Source: Collybia mongolica (lineage: Eukaryota; Basidiomycota; Agaricomycetes; Agaricales; Clitocybaceae). From it: a DNA stretch of 64,000 bases. The first letter of the stretch is position 1. Each line of letters starts with the position of its first letter. The translations under genes were made by a program, and so were the position numbers. The DNA lies in the NCBI GenBank assembly GCA_013420905.1, contig JAAXNY010000005.1:2666001-2730000 (forward strand), in the 5' to 3' direction. Shown here one piece after another: positions 11,609-22,596 of this stretch. A model generated the notes under the pieces. The model made no database searches and had not been told where the DNA came from. It saw nothing but the letters and a program-made list of their open reading frames with translations.

Positions 11609-13216
11609 CAGTAGGCAACAAAACTGTTTCAATGTTTTCACATTCTGTAAAGATGCATCCATATGTCAGAAAATAAAAATTGGAAAAATATGAAAAAATT
11701 ACAGAAGCTGCATTGATGTCACATAATGTTGCTTACATAATGTCTCTGCACCACTTCCATTTTTGGTAGCAAAATCACATACAAAGCCATCATTGAAACA
11801 GTTTTGTTGCCCATCATTAAAAAGTAAGAAAGTGGTAAAACTAGTACTTGGTATATCCTCCTTTGGCCCTCAACACTGCAGCAATATGTCTAGGCATGCT
11901 CTCAATCAATCCTTGACAGACAGACTTATCTATTGCTTCCCACTCCTTCTCCACTCGCTCCCAAAGCTCATGCTGGCTGTGTGGAGGATTTTCATATTCA
12001 TTGAGCTTCATTTTGAGGTGATGCCAAAGATGTTCAATAGGATTCATGTCAGGTGACTGTGCAGGCCACTTCATAACATTGAAACCATTGTCCTTGAACC
12101 AGTTTTGGGCCTTCTTGCTTGTGTGTTTGGGGTCATTGTCCTGCTGGAAGATGATATTGGCAGGGGTTTTCCCATAGTGATGAAGGGAATCTTGAAGCTC
12201 ATCCTCCATGATGGATACATAGAGGTCTGCATCCATCTTTCCCTCAATCCTGGTTGCATATCCAACCCCATCCCACCCCATGCAGCCCCATACCATCACA
12301 TTACCACCTCCAAACTTCAGTGTCCCCTCTACAATCCTATCACTCAACTGCTCCCCTACCTCTTTCCAGATCCATTTCCTTCCATCTGACCCCAGATGGT
12401 TAATTTTGGTTTCATCAGACCATATAACCCTTTCCCAGTCCTCCAGAGTCCACTCCTTGTGCCTTTCTGCAAAGTCCAACCAATCCCTCCTATGACAGGT
12501 TTTGAGAAGAGGCCATTTTTGTTTTACTGCAGGCCATAAACCATGCTTTTTCAAGTTGCGATGAATAGTTTGGGAGGAAATGGATTGGTTGGTGACATCT
12601 TGAAGAGCTTTGGTGACTTGGACTGCATTATCAGCCTTGCCCATGCAAATGATGCACTTTGCATAGCTAATATTGGCAGAAGTGAGCTTGGAAGGATGGC
12701 CACCAAAGGACTTTGGGAGCTCAGAACAATACTGAGAGTGGATCCTAGAGATAGTAGCAATGGAGAAGCCAGTGATCTTGTGGATCTGGTGGCCAGAAGT
12801 GCCTGCATCAAGCAGTGTAATGACATGAGAGCGCTGAGCAGGGGTAAGAGATTGCATAGTGTGTTTGGGGGCATTAGAGCACTTGAACACTCTGTATTTA
12901 TACTAAAACATGAGCAAGTCACATGACTTTGTTTAATACATTAAACAATAAACAAAGTCATGTGACTACAGTTAAGATCTCAGCACTTTCTTATTTTTTT
13001 ACAATGGGCAACAAAACTGTTTCAATGATGGCTTTGTATGTATCCTGTGATTTTGCTACCAAAAATGGAAGTGGTGCAGAGAAATTATGTAAGCAATATT
13101 ATATGACATCAATGCAGCTTCTGTAATTTTTTCATATTTTTCCAATTTTTATTTTCTGACATATGGATGCATCTTTACAGAATGTGAAAACATTGAAATG
13201 GTTTTGTTGCCTACTG
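11609..13216 (-). mobile_element. Tc1-family DNA transposon 1 (complete, 1608 bp)
   Basis: Complete Tc1/mariner-superfamily element bounded by TA dinucleotides (11,607-11,608 and 13,217-13,218). The terminal inverted repeats are about 227-233 bp (11,609-11,835 and 12,984-13,216) and start CAGTAGGCAACAAAACTG. Each long TIR has a second copy of the terminal motif at its inner end in inverted orientation (CAGTTTTGTTGCCC on the left), so four putative transposase sites exist. A few mismatches between arms show modest age. It is inserted in MITE copy A; copy B shows the empty TA site. Confidence 0.93.
11841..12857 (-). CDS. Tc1-family DD34E transposase
   Basis: Intact 338-aa transposase with no stop or frameshift. 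An N-terminal paired-like helix-turn-helix region (HVITLLDAGTSGHQIHKIT, then FSIATISRI) precedes the catalytic core. Catalytic residues are visible in VIWSDETKI (first D), FQQDNDPKHTS (second D) and SPDMNPIEHLW (E). The spacing between second D and E is 34 residues, the Tc1 pattern. The GGGNVMVWGCM box is present. The start at 12,857 aligns with the start of the second Tc1 transposase at 59,114; the frame is open 11 codons further upstream to another ATG at 12,890. The gene is on the minus strand between the two TIRs. With intact ORF and both TIRs, the copy could be active, though no activity can be read from sequence. Confidence 0.93.
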   Translation of the reverse strand: MQSLTPAQRSHVITLLDAGTSGHQIHKITGFSIATISRIHSQYCSELPKSFGGHPSKLTSANISYAKCIICMGKADNAVQVTKALQDVTNQSISSQTIHRNLKKHGLWPAVKQKWPLLKTCHRRDWLDFAERHKEWTLEDWERVIWSDETKINHLGSDGRKWIWKEVGEQLSDRIVEGTLKFGGGNVMVWGCMGWDGVGYATRIEGKMDADLYVSIMEDELQDSLHHYGKTPANIIFQQDNDPKHTSKKAQNWFKDNGFNVMKWPAQSPDMNPIEHLWHHLKMKLNEYENPPHSQHELWERVEKEWEAIDKSVCQGLIESMPRHIAAVLRAKGGYTKY

Positions 13217-13833
13217 TATGCTGTCCTTCAATTCCCACTAGCTTGACATGTTTTACTTTATGAGCATGTGCTCCCAAAAGCATGAAATATCGGGTGGGTC
13301 ACAAAATCTCTCCAAATTTGTCATTTGTTTACTTGTATCATGAACGCAGAGTAGGTAATCATTGCCCCTCCCCAATATCAGAGGTTGTTTGTATGTGACA
13401 TTTATACCTGCTACCTGTAATCCTGGCAATTACTTACCAATCTGCTGAAACTTATATTGGGGGTGGGCAATCCCTGTTACTATTTGGAAGTGTGACATCA
13501 CGGCCTGTGACCAAAAATGTCACAAATCTTGATACACTCTGTTTCCTCACCTGTTTCCCCCACTCCTGAGCCACTATAACCTTTATTCTTTTCCTAAAAT
13601 ATATGCAATGTATATATGCTGTGAATACATGTAAAAATATCTCACCTAACCCTCAATTTTCTGCAAAAAAGAAATCTTTACAAGCACTCTCCCCTCCTTC
13701 TTCTACTGGATCTGTTTCATTGATAGCCATATCTTCAGCCTCCTTTCTTGTCTACAGCCTTCTCAAGTGCTTTTCTCATACTATCAGCTTGTGTGTTGCT
13801 TGGTAGAGTTTTGATATTTGTAGCCCCAGCAGC

Positions 13834-14557
13834 TTAAACAGCATGAATGACTTCACCAACACTGTTCTTTGAGCAGCCAGCTTTAACAAGAAGTTGGATC
13901 AAGTTTTGAGCCTGTTCAGTATATACACCTTTGTGCAGTAGGCTGAAAGTTGATTTCTCCTTCAAAGATTTCTTGTTTGATCCAACTTGTTTTCTGAGTT
14001 TCTGAAGTTTTGAATGACATTTCTTGAATCCTTGTTGCACCATAGTGTTTTTGTCCTGATATTGTTGTTGTTCAGATGCTGAACATTCCAATAAATGCAA
14101 TAAAGAAGACAGTTCCCACTGCAACTTGATATTTTCTTTCTCAAGTTTCATAAGAGACTCTACAGTAGAGAGTGCATTTGATATGAGAACTGCCTTTTCC
14201 TGTGTGCTCTGGGCAGTTGATTTATATTGTGTATTCAACTGCTGCTGAAGTGAGGCTTTCTTAACCTCAGTAGACTCTCAGCACATAGAGCTTTATACCA
14301 CTTATCAGCCTTATTTTCAGCACCAAGGAGCTTCTGAAAGGTCTCAGCTAGTTTCCTATTGGCTGTTGGAAGAGCAGTAGTGAGATGCCTCAGTTTCTCT
14401 ATTCTCCAGCCAGCTCTGTCTCTAGCTTTGCATTATACTTTTCAGCCTGTTGGAGGGCTTCCACTACCAGGTGATGCTCATGATACTCATGAGCCTTTAA
14501 TCTTGCATGAGCAGCCCTCTCTAGCATTGCCTGAGCTTGCTTCTTGGCTTTTGGCAT
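13834..14557 (-). pseudogene. Coiled-coil transposon-associated protein, N-terminal fragment
   Basis: Two open segments in family order on the minus strand. 14557-14399 begins MPKAKKQAQAMLERAAHARL and ends at a stop. 14238-13834 encodes a Gln/Lys/Glu-rich coiled coil ending LVKAGCSKNSVGEVIHAV. This arrangement (basic Ala/Lys-rich start, long coiled coil, then a short globular segment) recalls a large uncharacterised family in basidiomycete repeats. The downstream catalytic part is missing here. The segments are interrupted by stops, so I call it a remnant. Function is unknown. Confidence 0.5.
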
Positions 14558-14789
14558 ATTCTAATCAATGTGTAACTATAGCTAATGATGATGTCACTTT
14601 CACTAGATGCTATAGCCTATATAACTCATACTTACCTGAGGATAGGCTCACCAGGAAGGTAGGGCAAGCAGAGTAGAAGGTGGGGGTTTAAGAGTGGATG
14701 AGTTTGTCCCATGAGGCATTGAGGCTGTGATCACACTCTGTGACACCATGTGACCCAGCAAAACCAGAGGTAAAGCTTGTATCCTATTC

Positions 14790-15048
14790 TCCTCCTTCAA
14801 TTCTCATCCAATTGCTTTGGTCCAAGGGGCAAAATAGCACTACTTTTTGAGCTCTACAAACCCATTAAAAGATATGTTAAAATTCTTCCTCCTTTACCCA
14901 GGATGTCCTATTTTACCACTAAAAATAGGCTTTCTTAAAGGAAGGGGATAAATTTTTTAAAATCCCTTCTAATGAGCTTGTAGAGCTCAGAAAATAGTGC
15001 TATTTTGCCCCTTGGACCAAAGCAATTAGATGAGAATTGAAGGAGGAG
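14790..15048. repeat. Foldback inverted repeat, arms about 83 bp
   Basis: Near-perfect inverted repeat. The left arm (14,790-14,872) begins CTCCTCCTTCAATTCTCAT and the right arm (14,966-15,048) ends in its complement, around a loop of about 93 bp. Both arms include the block around TTTGGTCCAAGGGGCAAAAT. It looks like a foldback MITE or the hairpin of a decayed element. No coding sequence. Confidence 0.8.
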
Positions 15049-16735
15049 ATTGAGATATGAGTTTTGCCCTATATGAATGGCACCATTTGGCAGGCAAGTG
15101 GTTGTTCTCATACTTTTACACTCCTCCAGGGAGAATCTATCACATCAGGATGTTAAAAGAGTACTATAAGCTATATTTACACTGAAATTTCTATCATCTG
15201 GAAGTGGTGCCACTCACAAACACAATGTATCAAGGTTTGGCATCACAGTGTGATTATCTCACATCTGTGACACACATCACACCTACTGGGAATTGCCCAC
15301 TCCCACTTATATAATTCCATGGTATGAAAAGCTATAGGTGCTTGAAATTTAGACTCACCTGGGTTAGAGTGCAGGTCAGATTCCCAACATCTGTGGAATT
15401 ATATGTGGCCTTCCCATACTATTGCAATTGGGGTGCCCAATTCTGCCCACACTATTACAACTCATAATATCAACATTCACTCATTGTCCATCAGATCCCC
15501 TCAAGGGCTGTCAGCACATCTCTGCTATCAGCACCCCTTGCCATTGGCACCTGTACACCCTGTTAATGTGATGCCCATTATTGGCACTCATATGCCTTAC
15601 TCATTGCATCACCATCAGAGTACAATGACTTGCTTGTATTTAATGTACCTTGTGACTCTGAGCCACATGGCAACAATAGGACTTCATAGCTATTATCTAG
15701 AGTATGTATATAGAATGGAGACCCTTAGCAGAGGAACCTAAGGAGAATACTCTTTGGATTCCTCTGCTAGGTAAGTAGACAGCATTTACCTGACTTCTCA
15801 AATATGCCTTTGGATTCCTCTGCAAGATCTCATTTTTGGCCAACCTTGGGTTAGCACAACATGGCATAGGGTTGCCCTTACAACTATCAACTACCATTTT
15901 TCTGTGCCTGTATCATTCTTTACAGTATTTAGCCCATGGCACAGGTATTCCAACAGATATTGTTCCCCTGACCCATAGATCCATAACCCCACAAATTTCA
16001 AAATAGCCAAGGACTAACCAAGTTATGATTACAATAGAATCTTTTCATTATTTTGAGTAGAGCCCTACTTTGGGGGCCCCCAAGGCCTGTTTTGTTTCCC
16101 ACAGGTTCCTGCAAGCTAGACCAATATCCATGCCTGTATGGGGTTAGGTAGAAAACCTGCAAGAGCACCTCATATGCCCCTTCTGGAGCTATAAAAATAA
16201 AGAGACAGAACCCACTACTAAAGGAGCAGAAATCTTGAGTTTGATACTAATTACTACTACAACCCACTCCAACAGCAGGGGTGTGGAGCAATGCAAACTG
16301 TTTTCTTGTAGTTGTTCTCATTCCAGCTTATCCCTGGTTGAACAGATCATAGAAGAATTTTTATATGGTTAGCTATGTATTCATTGAAATAAAGAGTGGG
16401 GAAAGGAAGGTGGGATTGACCAATGTTTTGACTGGGTCACATGATCACTACAGTCATGTGCAGTAAACCATATAATGAAGAGAGTAATTATATAATAATT
16501 ACATAAAATTATGACAAATCTTAGTCATGCTTACCTGATGCTGACTCAGTCTCACAATTCCCACCTTGACTCTCCCATATGTTATAGACAAGCTTATGGT
16601 CTGTGGCTATGCCACAGCACCACTACACTTACCATGGCTCTACCACGTAACCTTCAGCTTGCTGGGGGCTCTGCCTGCAGACCCCCATTTTCCATCCCAA
16701 TATCTTATTCTGTGCTCAATCTCAATATTTCAGGT
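15049..16735. other. Unrecognised AT-rich repeat-derived DNA
   Basis: CpG-poor, mostly non-coding. The longest open frames (15,403-15,741 and the overlapping 16,511-16,867, both plus strand) have no motif I recognise and biased composition. One compact hairpin-like repeat lies at 15,724-15,772 (TAGCAGAGGAACC paired with GGATTCCTCTGCTA), and part of it recurs near 15,810 (TTTGGATTCCTCTGC). Confidence 0.5.
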
Positions 16736-17524
16736 GTAGCCTTCAAGGGGGCACCGGGATCAAAATGCTGGACCAGTACCCGGTTAGTTAGTCCAGCCAT
16801 GGGCCATGAAAAAAAAAAATGGACCCCTCTGGGACATGGCTTAAAAACATCAACTTGGGGCTATTAGAACCTGAATAGGGTACACAAGACAAGTGAAAAT
16901 GAATCTATGACTTAGTATAGCTCTGCAAGATACAGAAATTCAAGAGAAATGACTGATTTGTACATTTTACAAGTGATCAAGCACAGTGATGGCCAGTCAC
17001 ACAATCCAGCATCTTTGACTTGTGACAAATCATCAAATCAGTCTGTAATCTAATCAAGACCATGATGCCAAGTAACAGCAGTCTGGTGAGTCTCAAAAGT
17101 CGCAGATGTGCAGGTATACTCACATTAAAGAACCAATCCAGCCAGCCATCCTGCCTGTTCTTGACACAGAGGGTTATGTGGCATACTTTGGTGTAAGCAG
17201 GCAGGCTGTGAGACTCAATGGGTAAGTTTAATTCCCTCAAAGTGTTATAAATCTTATCATATAACTCACTTCATGGGTCCAGTATCACCTCCAATGTGTT
17301 GGCCTTGAGCTGGAACCTTGAAACTGGGTGTGTGTGGCTTGTGAAGCTTCTGGGGGCAGTCAGGGAGGCAAGAGGGTGAAGAGATAAGGAAGGCATGATG
17401 TCATATTACTATATTTAGACATGTGCCTTATTATGTAAGTTAGTTAGTCCACCTTCAGAGGCCTTACCAAAAAAATTGACCCTGGTTAAATTTTTTTGAT
17501 CCCAGTGCCCCCCTGGTAGCCTTT
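16736..17524. repeat. Inverted-repeat-bounded segment, about 790 bp
   Basis: Imperfect inverted termini of about 28 bp: AGCCTTCAAGGGGGCACC on the left and, read on the minus strand, GGCTACCAGGGGGGCACTGG on the right, both followed by GGATCAAAA. A direct repeat GTTAGTTAGTCCA occurs just inside both ends. No transposase inside. It is likely a small non-autonomous element. No convincing target duplication was identified. Confidence 0.5.
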
Positions 17525-17599
17525 TTCCCTTATTCAAATCATAATCTGTATAATATTCCTGATCTAAAAGCACTTCTTCATGTACTACTTTTTGGTATA

Positions 17600-18960
17600 T
17601 ATATTATTGTCTGCAGTATTTCATATAATAACTTTCATTTTTATGTTCTGATGTTGCACATGAAATTGCAACATAAAATGGCCCATATGTAAATATAGAA
17701 CATCTAAAGTCAAGTCTAACTTGGTGCAATCATTGCCCTTGAGATTTATTAATCATCATATAAAATCCCAGCTGTAAAAGTAGTTGTAACCATATTAATT
17801 TAAAAGGTATCAGGCTGTTAGATGCTTTCATTCAGATTCTTGGGATCAATTCTTTATACCCATCAATTTACCTCCCAATCAACTGTACTTCTACAATATG
17901 GTTGCTCATCTATGTTATTATTCCCCTTGACCCATTGTAAATATCATCAGCTGGGTTCAAGTCATGCAATATCATTACAGGGCACTTGAGGTTACTTTTA
18001 AAGTTAGCTTAGATATGGGTAGCCCTGATACATTGGTAGAGTTCAGATATCCAACCTGATACATGGCTTCAGCTCCATCAATTCCTTACAATCTGCACTG
18101 TAGTACACCTTAGCATTCCCAGGAGTTATATCCAGTACTTTTTTATCAAGAGTCAATATTGTCATTTCTGGCAGAAAGAATAGCTCTCAGAATAAAATGT
18201 ATCAGGTTTTAGAACAGGGTTCCCAATGTCAGGATATCTTGTGTCAATTAGAGACCCCACAGTATTCTCAGCACAGTGAAAGCAGCCAGGTAAGGTGACT
18301 TTTCCATTGTTATCTGTAAGCTTCCCATGGCCAACCTCAATTTGCCAATTCAAATTTGATTTCATCATCAGTAACACTATTTAAGTACATATTTTTCTTT
18401 AGTTTGACCATTCGAAGTTCATCCCCACAGTGGGGAGTGCATAAGACAGGTACCCACAGTCTGCATCATCAAATACTATAATTAGCCTACCAAAGGCTCT
18501 ATCATCTCCTCTAACATTTTGGAATAGCCAGTTAACTACATTAAAGGCAACAATGCTGTCCAATATATGTAGTCAACTCCTATCACAGTTGCAAATTGTC
18601 ATGTGAAAAGTTAGTTGTTATTGCTCTAATTTGATAGGGATCAGCTCTATTCAAAATCCTTGGAATCAATGTTTCTTCTACCTATAATATTTCTCTCAAC
18701 CATGTATTACTATTTCCCTTAATAATTTGCACTGGATTCCTGATGTTCTAAAAATAGGGAATAATTTTTTCAAAATAGAATGTATCAGATTTTAAAACAG
18801 GCTTTGTAGTGATAGAATATTTTATGTTAATTTATGGATTAACAACCAAATTGCTCAGACAAACTCATTTCCATTTTTATCTGCATGCCTTCCATGTTCT
18901 ACTTTGATTTGTAATTTTATGGGTAGTGGCACCATTTAAATACTTTTTTTTTTCCAGTTT
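17600..18960 (-). pseudogene. Helitron PIF1-like helicase remnant
   Basis: Decayed C-terminal half of a Helitron RepHel (PIF1-family) helicase. On the minus strand, in family order: WLFQNVRGDDRAFGRLIIVF (motif region around the 'VxGGDFRQ' box, near 18,560-18,420), then WQIEVGHGKLTDNNGKVTLP and LIDTRYPDIGNP (18,360-18,190), then a separate frame with ERAILSARND, and finally MINKSQGQ followed after a stop by RCSIFTYGPFYVAIS (about 17,770-17,640). Frames change and stops are many. A second, worse copy of the VGHGKLTDNNG segment (VEHGRHADKNGN) lies at about 18,940-18,860, so two copies or a duplication are present. Helitron ends were not identified. Confidence 0.75.
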
Positions 18961-19714
18961 GAGCATCTGAAATTTATGAGGCAGCTTAAGGTTAATAGGT
19001 ATTATTTGTTATTTGTTGACTTAGTCCGCTTTGGAGGTCATGTTATGTTTTGAGGCAGGTGACTTGAGCTGGCCTGAGCAGGTGACTTGAACCGGTTTCA
19101 ACAGGTGAAACTCAGTAAAAAAATAAGTCTAAACAAGTCAGGTAAACATCAGGTATAATGACATAAGTCCTTTAAAAGTCACATAAATACTACCAAATAC
19201 AATTACATCAGCAACATCAGCTGACTTCCCAGTCATTTTCCTCTTCTAAGTCCATTGATGCCCCACTTTCAGCTGGAGTGAGGCCTAGGAGGCCAGGATG
19301 TTTTCTCAAAACATATATGTTTTGAGACTTTGCCTTCCAAATTCCAACAAGATTCTGTATATGTATAGTTTCTATTGCAGCCATTTGAATGGGACTTGGC
19401 CATCTTCCACAAATGACAGTTTGTAAAGGGGCTTGAAGCTACCCAAGTGAGTTGTATACCATTATGAGCTTGACATGGTTTCCATATTCTATTAAATAGA
19501 ATGCAATAGCCTCTCCAAAAATTTCACCAGGTTGGGCATTGGGTTTGCTTGCCTGACATATAGATTATTAATATTAATATACTAAAGCAATAAACATACA
19601 TACCTCAAACCACCTGGAATATCTTAGGGTCTTTACAGAGCTCTGCAAGTTACTATATTTGCTTTGTAGGGTTTGTTGGTTCTTGAGTTTTAATTTTCCA
19701 AAGCATTGGATATT
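18961..19714. other. Unrecognised non-coding stretch
   Basis: AT-rich, CpG-poor sequence between the Helitron remnant and the Tnp2-like transposase. It includes a GGTGACTTGA repeat (about 19,065-19,110). No gene is recognised. It may be the 3' flank of the transposase gene. Confidence 0.45.
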
Positions 19715-22539
19715 TCAGGACTGTGTATCAATTTCTGTAGTATCTGCAAAGCAATTTGTTGCTACTAGGTACTGCTTGATTGCAGAGAGATGACCACTAG
19801 AGCCATTCCAGTCTAGACTTTGTAGTTTTAGTGGTTGCATTAGCCTGCCTGATTCAGGGATAGCTCTTTTCCCACTTGATTTTGGTATGAGTTCAGGATA
19901 ATAGAGTTGAAGTAATTTTATCAATTCATGCTGTATCATGATATTTGTCAGGTTGGCAAATGGTTCCTTCTTTGAATGGATCTTATGCCCAAGCTCTCCA
20001 ATGGCCCATTCAACAGTAGCTTGAGATCCAAGTTGGATTGAGCCATACCATCTGATGTGGGTTGGTATGTGTATCAGTTGGAATATGCAGAGGTGACATC
20101 TTGAAATCTTTTCAGGATTATTCCCAACATAATACTCTTCATATCCTTGAAGAAACTTTATGACGAGCTGCTTTAGAAGTGCAAGATCTAACATTGAATG
20201 TTTTTGTATAGTCATTGCTGTTTCAACAATTGCAACAAAGTCAGAGAAATTTTCAAGGAGGGTAGTGTCAAATTCCAGCTCAATACCCATAGGAAGGATA
20301 TACCAATGAAGTAGAGCCATCCATTCATATGCTTTATAATTACTCTGACATTTGAGGTTGGGATCACATACAGGGCCACAAAATGATGGGGGAAGTGTCT
20401 CCATTGCAGCAGTAATCAATTCACCAAAGGCCTGAATTTTCTTAGTATTGATGTGAACAAGTTCTGATGCTTTGCTCCCAACTGTCCATGTATCCCACAT
20501 TAATGGTATGCAATTTTCATAAAACAGATGAAGTGGATCCATGGGGAAAAAGGATGGGTGAAGAAATGCTGGACTTGCAGCATATAGGGGCAATCAACTG
20601 ATACCAGTATTCTTCTGAATTATTGCTCTGGCATGCTTTGAGGAAGCTTGGTCTAATTCCTTGATTGTTTTCCAGTATTCAGTCTCTTTCTGCCATGGAA
20701 GATTGGCAAGATTATATGTAGTAGGCCTCTCTGGATTATATTTCTCATTATTTGTTGGATTGATGGGATAGTATTGTGCCTTTGCACCTTTTGTAGTACT
20801 AGACCTGGCACCTTGTACAAGTGTAAACCGATCCCCATGAAGAGCTGAGTGACCAGACATTCCACTCATCTTTGCAGAGCCAAGCATATCTCCTAATACC
20901 ATAGTAATGCAAGCATGAAAGATAAAATATGATGAATCAATAGCATCCCACATCCAGACTCCAGCATCTGCTTGTGCCATTTGTTCAAACAATGGATAGC
21001 AAAATGATTCTATATCCCCTGGAGGATTTGGGCCTGGTGTAGCAAATACACATATAACTTGATTGGATCCTATCCACAGTTCAGGAGGAAAATTCAAAAG
21101 TAGTATTACTAGTAACCATGTGTTTGACTGTTTTTTCATGGTAAGCTGAGCACCATCACTTGAGATGGCTAAAGCAATATCTCTTTCAGAGGATAATAGC
21201 CCCTTTAAATGAAGGGCATGGTGAATAGTCCCAGATGCAAAATCAGAGCAAAACTTTGTAGATGAGTTGTTAGGCTTTGCTACAGATCCTACTAGTTTTA
21301 TAACCTCCTGCAAGGTTTTGTCACAATGTCAAAGAAGCTGTGAGGTTTCTGCATTTACATAGAGTGCTCTAATTGTTGCAAGAATGGGTAGGGTTTTGAA
21401 TTGGGCATGTGGAATTTTGTTCCTAGCTTCAATGTTCCTGAATCTAGGTGTATTACATTTTGTCCCCCCCCTCATATATGAGCAAAACTCCAGATTGGCA
21501 TATTCCCCTGTATATGCAATACAGCTTTTGGGGCACATATCAATAGTAGTGGGATATAGCTGGGTCTTAGACATAGCAAGGTTTATTACCTTATATAATG
21601 AGAGAATTTCAATTCCAGTAGCTTGTTCAAGAACATATTTATGTGCATTATAAGCTGCCACAGTTCCATTTGATTTCCTCCAAGCAATATAGTGTTGGAG
21701 GCTAAGATGTTCCACTTGGTTCAAGGGCTGGAGTCCAGGCTCTTCTGATGGTGCTTCATTGGGACATGTATATCCCTTTAATAGATCTTCCTTGAGTTTC
21801 TGAACAGAAGCTGATATTTCAAAGGGAAAGTCCTCAGTTTGTTGAGGAAGTTGATCAGGTTCCACAGAAATGGGATCTCTAACTCCAGTATTGGAGTCAT
21901 TGTCCCCCCCCAATGGGTCTTCACCCTCATCCAGTAGCTGGTATTCAAAAAAGCTTTCAATTCTGATTGGAGCTTCCCCAGTTATATAACTAGCTGCATA
22001 TAGAGCCTCATCTCCAGGAAATATATTGTCTAACTCTAGTGGGGTGGAACCCACAAGACCAGGTGCATTTGTTGAGTCTTCCACTTCCAGGAGGCTTTCC
22101 AGATCATCAGAGCCAACTAAGCTATTAGCAGTGGAGAAAGTCCCATCTCCAGAAAGCATAGCACCTTGACCCAACAGAGATTCAGAGCCCAGAAGACCAG
22201 TAGCTGGGATTACAGATTTATCTAGATCTGCATTATTCTCAGTGCCTGATAGACTATCTAAACCTGTCTTGGAATCCCACTGGCCACCAGAACCTGAAGC
22301 AGCAGGATAATCAATAGATTCAAGTTCTTTACTAGAATTATGATCTCCATAAATTAAATTTGATGTTATTTATGAAAAAATACACTATAAGGGATATATA
22401 TACCTTGTGTTTTGAGTATCATGATAGATTCAGAAGTTCTTGAGATGCAGTCTTGTAAATGAATAGCATACTGATCTGACTGATTTGAGTTTTGGTAAGC
22501 GGTTAAGCATTGACAATCTGCATTCCAATGTTTCTCCAT
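19715..22539 (-). pseudogene. Tnp2/Plavaka-type transposase with two TGA stops
   Basis: Transposase of the Tnp2-related group widespread in basidiomycetes. The start ATG at 22,539 lies in exon 1 (22,539-22,404), with a zinc-finger-like HWNADCQCL...HLQDC segment. An intron (22,403-22,345) leads to exon 2 (22,344-19,715). One reading frame then runs the whole way, about 920 codons, broken only by TGA at 21,331-21,329 and TGA at 20,596-20,594. Family landmarks are MCPKSCIAYTGEYANLEFC, LAISSDGAQLTMKKQSNTW, FATPGPNPPGDIESFCYPL, TMVLGDMLGSAKMSGMSGH and a C-terminal LHWYILPMGIELEF region. Both stops would be CGA before a C-to-T change at CpG. Otherwise it is remarkably intact, so inactivation may be recent. 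Terminal repeats of its element were not identified. Confidence 0.82.
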
Positions 22540-22596
22540 AGTCCGGATGGACACAATTGTCCATTGTTTTGCCCCAGAATGATATTGAGAACAAGC

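Larger units (their letters stand above)
11041..13373. mobile_element. hAT-like MITE copy A, interrupted by a Tc1 element
   Basis: Non-autonomous element with ends TGGGGAGGGGCAAT and ATTGCCCCTCCCC. It is flanked by a near-perfect 8-bp duplication (TATATCAG / AATATCAG), a length typical of hAT insertions. Removing the 1608-bp Tc1 insert and one TA leaves 723 bp, exactly the length of copy B at 60,902-61,624. It has no coding sequence of its own. An internal inverted repeat of about 22 bp (around GGGTCTTTGTGGCGGATT, near 11,198) can form a large hairpin. Confidence 0.85.

Noticed and set aside
12858..12890. Upstream ATG of the first Tc1 transposase
   Set aside because: The 11 extra residues have no counterpart in the second transposase, whose start aligns with 12,857.
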